From Prostheceraeus crozeri (lineage: Eukaryota > Platyhelminthes > Polycladida > Euryleptidae), in contig CAJQUW010001634.1 of the NCBI GenBank assembly GCA_907163375.1, forward strand, positions 124,001-188,000: a stretch of DNA of 64,000 bases. The letters run 5' to 3'. Each line of letters opens with the position of its first letter. Positions within the stretch are counted from its first letter, which is position 1. The notes beneath the pieces were generated by a model. It worked only from the letters and a program-made list of their open reading frames with translations, made no database searches and was not told the DNA's origin. A program made the position numbers and the translations under genes. This document shows, in pieces, positions 27,208 through 34,113 of this stretch.

Positions 27208-27821
27208 AGTTTGTAGATAATCATGGGAGTTTTCAAAATATCACTTCGAAATCTAAATTCTTCCGGACACTCTTGCGTAAAGTCAATGAATAAGTAACCG
27301 TATGGTTTTTCAGTAGCTGCTTGAAAAATTTCAATTAAGGCTTTTGATCCTCTGGGTGCAACTTGTCGCGCTAAAATTTCAAATTGACTTTTATCTCGCG
27401 GATTCTTGAAAATAGCATAATAGTGTGTATTCAGGTTTCGTGTACGAGCTTCTTTTCCATCAGGAAACAAATTTTGTGTAATATAGATGATAAAACACCT
27501 TTTATGGTGTGCTGCGCGAGTGAACATATCTGTAACATCTTTTGAATTCTTACTTTCTTTTAATAAATCATCCAATACAACAACATCATTAGACTGAAGT
27601 TTATCCACTGGAATAATTCCTTCATGTCGAATAAAGTTGCGACTTTGCAATTCCTGAAACAGCGACGGTTGATAAATACCATAACACCAAATCACTCGAT
27701 TGATAGGTTCCTTAAACAACTCCCTTCTTTTATCCAATAAATTCAGCGTGAAAACAGTTTTACCTGCATGAGATGGACCTGATACAGTCAGAACTTTATC
27801 ACATTGAAGTCTGAAATCCAT
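27204..27821 (-). CDS. E2 genome-packaging ATPase (FtsK/HerA type)
   Basis: About 206 residues from MDFRLQCDKVLTVSG; an earlier in-frame Met at 27869 overlaps the preceding gene and lies upstream of the promoter-like motif. Walker A is GPSHAGKT, Walker B is NDVVVLDDLL, and the downstream sensor-like part is RCFIIYITQNLFPDGKEARTRNLNTHYYAIFKNP, all typical of the Polinton/adintovirus packaging ATPase. It drives DNA into the capsid. The motif ATGCAAATGTTG (27850-27839) lies 17 nt before the ATG. The next gene starts within its stop codon (ATGA). Confidence 0.9.
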   Translation of the reverse strand: MDFRLQCDKVLTVSGPSHAGKTVFTLNLLDKRRELFKEPINRVIWCYGIYQPSLFQELQSRNFIRHEGIIPVDKLQSNDVVVLDDLLKESKNSKDVTDMFTRAAHHKRCFIIYITQNLFPDGKEARTRNLNTHYYAIFKNPRDKSQFEILARQVAPRGSKALIEIFQAATEKPYGYLFIDFTQECPEEFRFRSDILKTPMIIYKL

Positions 27822-27838
27822 TTTATTACTTTGAGACT

Positions 27839-27850
27839 CAACATTTGCAT
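27839..27850 (-). promoter_or_regulatory. octamer-like motif before the ATPase unit
   Basis: ATGCAAATGTTG on the - strand contains a perfect ATGCAAAT octamer, directly after the stop of the PX-like gene. Confidence 0.55.
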
Positions 27851-27852
27851 AA

Positions 27853-28209
27853 TTAACGCTTAGAGCCAAAGATATTTCCCAATAGGTTGCCCACGGCAGG
27901 AGCTATCATTGGAAGTATTGCTGAAAGGAAACCGCCCTTTTGTGTTAGAGTTTTCCTCTTTCTTTGAAGGGCGACTTTAGGATTGGAGATGAAACGCAAT
28001 TTTGTAGCATATCGCTTAAGTAACTTTCGTTGTTTTGGCGCTAATTTCTTCGTCCTCAACTTCCTCACATGAGAAATAATTTCACAAATGAATTTATCGT
28101 TAGCATGTCGTATAGCATTGTATCGCTGATTTGCTTTCATTCGTCGGAGAGCTTGAATGGCTGAAGAAAACTTTTGACTTTTACGTTTCGTCATTTTACG
28201 TTTCGCCAT
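27853..28209 (-). CDS. E2 PX-like basic core protein
   Basis: 118 residues, very basic in the first 90 (MAKRKMTKRKSQKF, KLRTKKLAPKQRKLLKRYATKLRF, VALQRKRKTL). Then comes a Gly-Gly site (TQKGGF) that resembles an adenain cleavage site, and a hydrophobic tail LSAILPMIAPAVGNLLGNIF. This basic region, GG, hydrophobic-tail layout is that of the adenovirus pX/adintovirus PX family, which coats and condenses virion DNA. The motif ATGCAAATGTGG (28255-28244) lies 34 nt before the ATG. Confidence 0.8.
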   Translation of the reverse strand: MAKRKMTKRKSQKFSSAIQALRRMKANQRYNAIRHANDKFICEIISHVRKLRTKKLAPKQRKLLKRYATKLRFISNPKVALQRKRKTLTQKGGFLSAILPMIAPAVGNLLGNIFGSKR

Positions 28210-28243
28210 TTTCCGTGTTAGTCTTTGCTAAAACCTATCTTTA

Positions 28244-28255
28244 CCACATTTGCAT
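28244..28255 (-). promoter_or_regulatory. octamer-like motif before the PX-like gene
   Basis: ATGCAAATGTGG on the - strand, 34 nt before the PX-like ATG, lies just downstream of the RING-like gene's stop. Confidence 0.5.
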
Positions 28256-28260
28256 AGGTA

Positions 28261-28584
28261 CTAACTATTGCGACATAAGTGACACTCGAAATGAGCAATA
28301 TCACAGTGGTTACATTGGCAAAGTTGAATGCAATTACGTATGAAACAGCGTTGACAAAAAGCATGCTTACATCTCTTGAAGATGCGCTTTTCATTTCCAT
28401 CCTTTCGCTTACATACATCGCAACACATAGTTTCACCGTTACTGATGTCTATAGCAAGTCTTTTTGAAGATATGAATTTGCTAGCCTTTTCTAAATAATA
28501 GACGCATGTACAGAAGGAATATACTTCGAGAGTGAGCAGACATAGCTCGAAAACCAGTTGTGCTACAATCAAGTACCACTGCAT
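28261..28584 (-). CDS. E2 membrane-anchored RING-like zinc protein
   Basis: About 107 residues from MQWYLIVAQL. A hydrophobic N-terminus (WYLIVAQLVFELCLLTLEVYSF) could be a signal or membrane anchor. The C-terminal half is a cross-brace-like zinc module: CCDVCKRKD, then FKRCKHAFCQRCF, then CNHC and a further CHLC. The C-x2-C ... C-x-H-x2-C-x2-C spacing fits a small RING-type finger, so a ubiquitin-ligase-like role in host manipulation is possible. A second RING-like gene lies at 29668. The ATG starts 2 nt after the stop of the upstream gene (TGAAAATG), so it is the second gene of that unit. Confidence 0.6.
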   Translation of the reverse strand: MQWYLIVAQLVFELCLLTLEVYSFCTCVYYLEKASKFISSKRLAIDISNGETMCCDVCKRKDGNEKRIFKRCKHAFCQRCFIRNCIQLCQCNHCDIAHFECHLCRNS

Positions 28585-28586
28585 TT

Positions 28587-28997
28587 TCAATTTTTCTTTA
28601 TGGAAAGTTGAATGTGAATATCTGAAATCGCTTCAATCACTAGACTGCTACCATGATGGTTAAATGCGTTAAGACGTTCAGCAATTTTTATCATATGTCT
28701 TTTAAAAAATTCTTGGGGGTGATCTACCACTTCCATTGAATAAGAAGCAAAATGGAAAGAGCGACTTTCCACCTCTTCCTTTCCAAAATGACTAAACTTA
28801 ATTTTCGCAACTAATCGCGCCATGATAATGCTATCAGAGAATGTATTCATTAACTCTAGAAATAGAGTGCTAGCATCATCGACCACTGCTTCGATGTCGG
28901 TCTCATCTTTATGAAATTTTATCACATAATCTTGAACAGCTCCTTTTAAACTTTGCCTATGAAAACGTAATGTTCCGCAGTCGTTTGAGAAAGACAT
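28587..28997 (-). CDS. E2 stand-alone copy of the polymerase N-terminal domain
   Basis: 136 residues that follow the same pattern as the N-terminal domain of the Polinton polymerases. An amphipathic helix with a run of small residues (STLFLELMNTFSDSIIMARLVAKIKF) is followed by EEVESRSFHFASYSMEV, a helix EFFKRHMIKIAERLNAF and GSSLVIEAISDIHIQLSI. The E1 polymerase (59-463) and the E2 polymerase (about 15060-15340) have the same order: DSFRMKALIYLKLKYIKI, RIQFHVPSSS, WLNFHIQCLKSNVDKFNQRDS..IFDGVDSAMFKIS. It thus looks like a duplicated polymerase domain kept as its own gene. A role as replication or terminal-protein partner is a guess. ATGCAATG at 29028-29021 is a near match to the late motif. 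Confidence 0.6.
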   Translation of the reverse strand: MSFSNDCGTLRFHRQSLKGAVQDYVIKFHKDETDIEAVVDDASTLFLELMNTFSDSIIMARLVAKIKFSHFGKEEVESRSFHFASYSMEVVDHPQEFFKRHMIKIAERLNAFNHHGSSLVIEAISDIHIQLSIKKN

Positions 28998-29056
28998 GAT
29001 CGCCCTTTATCTAACCCATCCATTGCATGAAAACAACAACTCTTCTCATAGTAACA

Positions 29057-29062
29057 TTTATT
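29057..29062 (-). terminator. poly(A) signal of the right early unit
   Basis: AATAAA on the - strand lies 23 nt after the exonuclease-like stop. Confidence 0.6.
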
Positions 29063-29084
29063 GAATAATGGTAACAAGCATGCA

Positions 29085-29615
29085 TTATAAATCAATGGTT
29101 TGAAAGAGATAAAATAGATACAGCTGGTAACTATCATACAGCGAGCAATGATAACCATACAGGACTTTGGCAGTGTTGAGGTAAGGAGGAAAGAAGCATT
29201 GGTTATGAACGTAGCTACTACAACGAACAGACAAAATAGGAACACACAAATCCTTAAAACGTTTCGTGACTTCATGATAATGTTGATTCACTCTACTATC
29301 CCAAGGCGGGAGCAAAATATCATCAATGATTAGATTGGGAAATACTTTCCTCTCCTTACCAGGATTATTACAAAAGATGCGTATAACATTGAAAGCAGCT
29401 AACCATCGTTTAAAGTCAATAAGAAGAGCACTCTCACAAGAAAAGCCATAGTCTTGCAAATATTTCAGATTAAGTCCATGAATGTGTTTTCTCGCCCATT
29501 GATCAACATTGGGATCGCAGTTGGCATGTTGATGATAGACACTGACAATCTGATATGTCCAATTGTTCATAGCAATAGCACTGAGCTCCTGTACAGGTTC
29601 ACCCTCACAATCCAT
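29085..29615 (-). CDS. E2 DEDD-type (DnaQ/RNase H fold) exonuclease-like protein
   Basis: 176 residues. The start MDCEGEPVQELSAIAMNN carries the D-x-E of exonuclease motif I. The middle ARKHIHGLNLKYLQDYG, LIDFKRWL and IFCNNPGKERKVFPNLIIDDILLPPWDSRVNQHYH follow a family I recognise from Polinton-like and other invertebrate elements. Near the end, YHCSLYDSYQLYLFYLF supplies the His and Asp of the last motif. It would be a 3'-5' exonuclease acting in replication or on RNA. It lies between the two RING-like genes. Its poly(A) signal at 29057 closes the right early unit that starts at the TATA box near 30711. Confidence 0.7.
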   Translation of the reverse strand: MDCEGEPVQELSAIAMNNWTYQIVSVYHQHANCDPNVDQWARKHIHGLNLKYLQDYGFSCESALLIDFKRWLAAFNVIRIFCNNPGKERKVFPNLIIDDILLPPWDSRVNQHYHEVTKRFKDLCVPILSVRCSSYVHNQCFFPPYLNTAKVLYGYHCSLYDSYQLYLFYLFQTIDL

Positions 29616-29667
29616 AAAAATGATGATAGAAGCCTAAAACGGAAATTTACACATCTAAGGAAGCGTT

Positions 29668-29916
29668 CTATAACATATTACAAAATGAAGAATTACATCG
29701 ATGCTTTTCATGACAAAATACACAAATGATATGATGGCAACGAAGAAGTAAAATGTATCTAATAAGACCACGTCTGCGACACTCAAAGCACATAAGCGAA
29801 TTGTCATAGGGTAGAGTTAGGAAAGGACTAGCAATTCTCCTTCTTTGATTTGCGTTTTGATGTAGCATTCTTCTCCGACTTGCGCTTCGTACCACTGCTG
29901 TTAAAGATTTGATCAA
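29668..29916 (-). CDS. E2 small RING-like zinc protein
   Basis: Up to 82 codons; the internal Met at 29868 (MLHQNANQRRR) is an alternative start that reduces the overlap with the upstream gene's C-terminus. The C-terminal 45 residues carry CFECRRRGLIRYILLLRCHHIICVFCHEKHRCNSSFC: C-x2-C, then C-H-x-x-x-C-x2-C and a last Cys pair, a compact RING-like pattern. The spacing resembles the RING-like gene at 28261, and the two may be paralogs. Confidence 0.5.
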   Translation of the reverse strand: MIKSLTAVVRSASRRRMLHQNANQRRRIASPFLTLPYDNSLMCFECRRRGLIRYILLLRCHHIICVFCHEKHRCNSSFCNML

Positions 29917-30603
29917 TTATGTCGTCCACGTTGGGTGGTTTTGGAATATATAGGATGGATTCCATATGCATGGAGAGAGAGGCTATTTTATTATCCTTGT
30001 GTCGACCATAATATAGCCCATTCACTTTGAAAAGGATATCCCAAGTACCTTCTCCGAGCTCATCACATCTGATGGGTATTGAATGATCTCCATCCTTCTT
30101 ATAGTAAGTACACCAATGTGATACCGGTAGGCAAATGTGATTACCATCCCAAATCTTTCTATAGGGAGTATCCTTGTCATCTCTCGCCTTCCACTCTTGA
30201 GCAAGAGGAGTAGGAATGTCCATATTTAATGTCACGTACTCCTCAATAATATCAAGTTGGTGGCGAATATACGGACTCACGGGGATCAGTATGTAGTCCC
30301 CATACTGATTGTGCATTATCTTGACATCCGTGGAAGGGAGCATTCCCGTTTGGAGTACTACGCTATGATCATCATAACGCAAGGCTTGTTTAAATTTACG
30401 CTGTAGCGGTGTAGGATTATGTACCTTGGATGTTTCTTCCACTGGCCTCAGTTGTAGATGATCTGACCGTAGCGAACCTTGTAACGTTTGACCGCCATTT
30501 TGTCCTACCAGTGCAGCAGATGGAGTAGATGCCTGAAAATGAAAAAAGATTGTATTAAGTTTACGTTCAAGGGAGGAGAGGGAGGGAAGTAGCGACTTAC
30601 CAT
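29828..30603 (-). CDS. E2 rightmost early gene (unrecognised, basic tail)
   Basis: A two-exon gene by splice signals. ATG at 30603-30601 is followed at once by GTAAGT; the acceptor TTTTCATTTTCAG ends at 30533, and the next exon begins GCATCTACTCC. The protein is about 230 residues, starts MASTPSAAL and includes LQRKFKQALRYDDHSVVLQTGMLPS, YGDYILIPVSPYIRHQLDIIEEYV, WDGNHICLPVSHWCTYYKK and FKVNGLYYGRHKDN. It ends in a basic KRKSEKNATSKRKSKKENC, a likely nuclear signal. The beta-rich middle could be an OB-like fold, but I recognise no family. The ATG-only first exon copies the polymerase gene's design. Confidence 0.65.
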
Positions 30604-30710
30604 TTTAGTTGGATAATAGAACAGGGAACTAGAGAGAGAGAGAGAGAAAATGTGCGTCCGTCACTCGTGTGATTCAACGATGGAATGATTCTCACTGTGG
30701 AAGGCTCGCT

Positions 30711-30720
30711 ATTTATAAAG
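30711..30720 (-). promoter_or_regulatory. TATA box of the right early unit
   Basis: CTTTATAAAT on the - strand lies just inside the right TIR, with CCAATGAG words at about 30735-30755. It sits about 108 nt before the ATG at 30603. Confidence 0.65.
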
Positions 30721-30770
30721 AAATGCTTGATTCTCATTGGATGATGATCCTCATTGGACAATAACATCAA

Positions 30771-31587
30771 GCTGATTCCAAATCTGGCCTCCGTTTACCC
30801 ATCCGAGCCTTCGTTTTGGTGCTACAGCCCAAAACGTCCCAAATTCTAACTCTGTCGTTTTTCGCCAATGTCCCAAAATCTTAAATGGCGTCTCACATCT
30901 AAACGAAGACAGATAGGAACAAGCCGATTCTTTCACTGAATTTGTCTCACTCTTAGCTTTCAAACGAGCTATCGCACGACAAAATCCGTCCACTAGAAGC
31001 CAAAATCGAAGCAAGCTGTCCAGAGGGGGGGGACGTCAGCCGAAAATTTTTTCTCTCCGATTTCGCTGGAAACATCCTTCCTAACCCAAAATTTCACGTA
31101 GATTCCGAATCTGGCCTCCGTTTTCTCATCCGAGGCTTCGTTTGGACCCTACACACCAAAACGTCCCACATTCTATGTCAAAATTTTGAAGAAACAGTTT
31201 TTCTCGCCGATTGAGCTGGAAATCACACCACTGATGCAGAATTTGACGCTGAATCCGAATCTGGCCACCGTTTCACCATCCAAGACAACCTAGACGGTCG
31301 CCCATGTCCACCTAGACGGTCGCCCATGTCCACCTAGACGGTCGCCCATGTCCACCTAGACGGTCGCCCACGTCAACCTAGACGGTCGCCCACGTCCACC
31401 AGGCGGTCGGACCCAGTCACCCGAGTCTCACACTCTGTCGTTCCAGAGGGGGGGGGACGTCAGCGACTTTTCGCGATGGCGGCCAACCTGGCCGGCACAT
31501 CACGACACTGTCGTTCCAGAGGGGGGGGACGTCAGCCACGACGGCGGCCATCTTGCGCGGTCCAGTATTTGTCACTTGCTTACTACT
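30771..31587 (-). repeat. E2 right terminal inverted repeat
   Basis: About 817 bp, the inverted copy of 7914-8733. The inner limit is where AATCAGC is followed by TTGATGTTATTG here but GTGAAATTC at the left. Confidence 0.93.
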
Positions 31588-31593
31588 ATTGGG
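31588..31593. repeat. target-site duplication of E2, right copy
   Basis: ATTGGG follows the terminal TACTACT; five of six bases match the left copy. Confidence 0.75.
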
Positions 31594-31770
31594 TATTTTT
31601 AAAAACGCCTAAATTTATGAATTTAGGTCTTCATACCCTGAAAAATGGTTAAAATTCATAAATTTAGGTCTTCATAACCTGAAAAATGACCAAAATTCTT
31701 AAATTTAGGCGCTTTTAAAACTACCAATTTTTCTGAATTTTTCGTTGTCCTGGAACGGTCTTCTTCCCAT
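31594..31770. repeat. sequence resuming beyond E2, probably E1 or host repeat
   Basis: A palindromic stretch bounded by AAAACGCCTAAATTT and AAATTTAGGCGCTTTT, holding two to three copies of a 52-bp unit with AATTTAGGTCTTCATA(C/A)CC. It is followed by ACCAATTTTTCTGA and the TCCTGGAACGGTC word that marks the repeats left of E2. Confidence 0.55.
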
Positions 31771-32495
31771 TACTCAGGCCCGACCTTTCTTAAATTTGAT
31801 CTTTATGACAGACATATCGATATAAGATGTAGTACCGGAATATCGCGGTCGGGTGATTTGTATATTAGCATTACAATGGATACGGCAAGTCACCATAACT
31901 CAGGAAAGCAGAATGTCGACAGTTGAGACTAGTTTGATTTCCTTAATGTTGACCACGTGATATAGCATTTATTCATTCTCTGTATACTTTAGGCTCAGAT
32001 GAAGTTTATGTTTGCTGATTTTGCAGACAATATGTAAATTACTTGTAGACAACAACATCTGTTTCGCTAATCGCTACATTTAACCACAATAAAGTCATGA
32101 AGCTATAGTTGTTGTGTGATGCAATTGTCGATGGAGCTAGTCGTCTGTGTAAGCTCAGGGATAACTCAATAATTTCATTTGAATGAGATTTGAAAGCGGG
32201 GTACTTCAATATGGCTGCCTAGTGCACTTGTAATCGGGGTCCATTCATAATCCATACGTATAGGGCAAAGTATCATGGAATACAAGTTTGTCATGCTCAT
32301 ATCTTGAACATAATAGACGAGAGGTATCCCAACTTGTATATAGATGTTCTACACACTGTAGGTAGATTCTTGGACTAGTCGTCCTGATGATGCAGGCCCG
32401 GAAAACAATTGATCAAGGGCGACTATTACCGAACTTGATTGCTTCAAACTTTTGAATTTTTTGTTACCGAATGCCAATTGTATGCTTCTCTTTCG
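31771..32495. other. non-coding host-like flank
   Basis: I see no gene here. The last 100 bp may belong to the hAT relic that follows. Confidence 0.4.
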
Positions 32496-32661
32496 CAGCT
32501 AACGAAGTTGATCAAGCTTATCGCAACCATTCCGAGCACTTCAGTCAGCGTTGAACATTCTTTTTCAGCAATGAAGAGCATGAAAATATTCTAAAGAAGT
32601 AGAATGAGACTGAGTGAAGAAAGGTTGAATGGCCTGTCTTTTTTGAACATTGAAATGCTAA
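32496..32661 (+). pseudogene. hAT transposase relic (C-terminal dimerisation region)
   Basis: One + strand frame reads QLTKLIKLIATIPSTSVSVE, then HSFSAMKSMKIF, an in-frame stop, RSRMRLSEERLNGLSF and LNIEML. This is the hallmark hAT C-terminal dimerisation motif (IP.TS...E.SFS.MK ... R..M...RL..L..L.IE). Only this end of the transposase is recognisable, so it is an old fragment. Confidence 0.75.
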
Positions 32662-33512
32662 GACTTCCACACTGTGCAAAAAGACAGGAGCATAGGACAG
32701 GATAGTTGAATTTGTATAGGCCTACAAATGATACTTTTGTTCTGATTTCTTCTGAGGTTCTTCTTTCCTCCGAATGCAATAATTGTTTTGTCTCTTATCA
32801 ATTAGACCCGTTTATTACAATTTACAATTATCAATATATAGCTAAAGGCTTACTCAGAGCAGTATATGAAGGACATCAAATTGAATATAGACAGGTAGGT
32901 ACGTAGAAGAATGAATGTTATATACAGTTGCGTACCTTCGGATTTGACCCATAGCTCGTCACTGAATTCAACTACTCTGCATGATAAGTGATGATATAAT
33001 CTCGGACTTCTGAGGACCATTAAAACGGTTATGTAACACAACAAATACTGATGTTATCTGTATTGCTCAGACTCAGAGTCTACGAAAAGGAGGCTTTATC
33101 AGGCCAACAATTCCTATAATATTTTGCGCATGAGAATTTTGATCGAATCGACTCGTGTTTTAGCTGACTGGCCCCGACTCGAGGTTGACAAAGGCCCGAC
33201 TCGTAGGGCCCAACTCAAAAGAGAGTAATTCTAATGACAATGCATGTGCATAACTTAAAACAACAAGTGTCCTACAGATGTAAACGTCATTCTACATGTA
33301 ATGACACAAGTTCATAACTTCCACTGATTTCGGTTGAATTATGACAAACTCTTGAAAAGGGATTGTCTTCCATTCAAAGAAATGTGATGTTTTTGTATTA
33401 ATCTATATGCATGTAACATGTTCATCTTAGCATCAGACTAAGTCATCAGGCCACAGTTTATCAACAACATACATAATGAAACTATTGCTATTTCATTTTC
33501 GGATTAACACAT
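32662..33512. other. non-coding stretch before the PTB gene
   Basis: No gene recognised. A short GC-rich patch near 33165-33210 repeats CCCGACTCG. Confidence 0.4.
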
Positions 33513-34109
33513 ATGGGACCTCTTTTATCCCATCACCGAACAATGCCACATGCTTGTTTATCTGATTCTTGCCATTTTCGAGTTTCAACTGTGGACTGGA
33601 ACATGAAGACCATTGCCCGAGGTCAATTGGAAATTAGCGAGCATTCGCTGGCATTCTCCTATGTTGAAAATGGCACCATGCTGAAAATTGATTGGCCCTT
33701 CAGTGTGATACGAAATTATGGCAGCAGTCCGGCTTTCATCTTTCTGATTGAAGCCAGTCACAATGCTGTGATCGGTAATGGATATTTCTTCTTTAAGTGT
33801 CAAGCCTCCACTGTCGTTTACTGTTTTGAGCGTCATTTGAGGCTATACAAGGAACCAATGTTTCAACTAAGGAAATCGCGACGGTCTTCAAATTTGTGTC
33901 GTCAGGAAAGTTCCAGTAATCGAGGAATATGTGGTTTCCACGAGAATGACCCTGGTGCTCCAAGAACATTAAGTACAAGTAGTTTCAGTGATGGCGACAT
34001 TTCCTACGCATTATCCCTTCATTATACTGCGCTCCAGAGTCGAGTGTCAGGAGATGATACGACATATAATTCCCCAGAACATGATTATGTAAATATAGAT
34101 TATGATTAA
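33513..34109 (+). CDS. IRS-type PTB-domain adaptor protein (FRS2/DOK-like)
   Basis: 198 codons, the best host gene candidate in the window. Residues about 18-110 follow the IRS-type PTB fold: FRVSTVDWNMKTIARGQLEISEHSLAF, then the hallmark WPFSVIRNYG, AFIFLIEAS and GNGYFFFKCQASTVVYCFERHL. In FRS2 and DOK proteins this domain binds Tyr-containing receptor tails. The tail after residue 115 is Ser/Arg-rich and ends in HDYVNIDYD; YVNI is a good Grb2 SH2 binding motif once phosphorylated, as found in such adaptors. AATAAA at 34108-34113 overlaps the stop. The start is uncertain: it may be the last exon of a spliced gene, a single-exon gene or a retrocopy. No convincing myristoylation signal is seen. 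Confidence 0.6.
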   Translation: MGPLLSHHRTMPHACLSDSCHFRVSTVDWNMKTIARGQLEISEHSLAFSYVENGTMLKIDWPFSVIRNYGSSPAFIFLIEASHNAVIGNGYFFFKCQASTVVYCFERHLRLYKEPMFQLRKSRRSSNLCRQESSSNRGICGFHENDPGAPRTLSTSSFSDGDISYALSLHYTALQSRVSGDDTTYNSPEHDYVNIDYD

Positions 34110-34113
34110 TAAA

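Larger units (their letters stand above)
7914..31587. mobile_element. E2: Polinton/Maverick (adintovirus-like) element, nearly whole
   Basis: A 23,674-bp element with inverted termini beginning AGTAGTAAGCAAGTG, a 6-bp target duplication and a full Polinton gene set: protein-primed polymerase B, integrase with chromodomain, packaging ATPase, adenain-type protease, double-jelly-roll major capsid protein, protein VI-like and PX-like proteins and penton/minor capsid candidates. It also has unusual accessory genes, including a TBP homolog. The two roughly 820-bp TIRs differ visibly only in C-run lengths, which points to a recent insertion. It looks almost whole, with about one break. GC content is well above that of E1 and of the host flank. 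Confidence 0.93.

Noticed and set aside
33513-33560. N-myristoylation of the PTB adaptor
   Set aside because: The start reads MGPLLS; Pro after the Gly is unfavourable, and the true start is uncertain.
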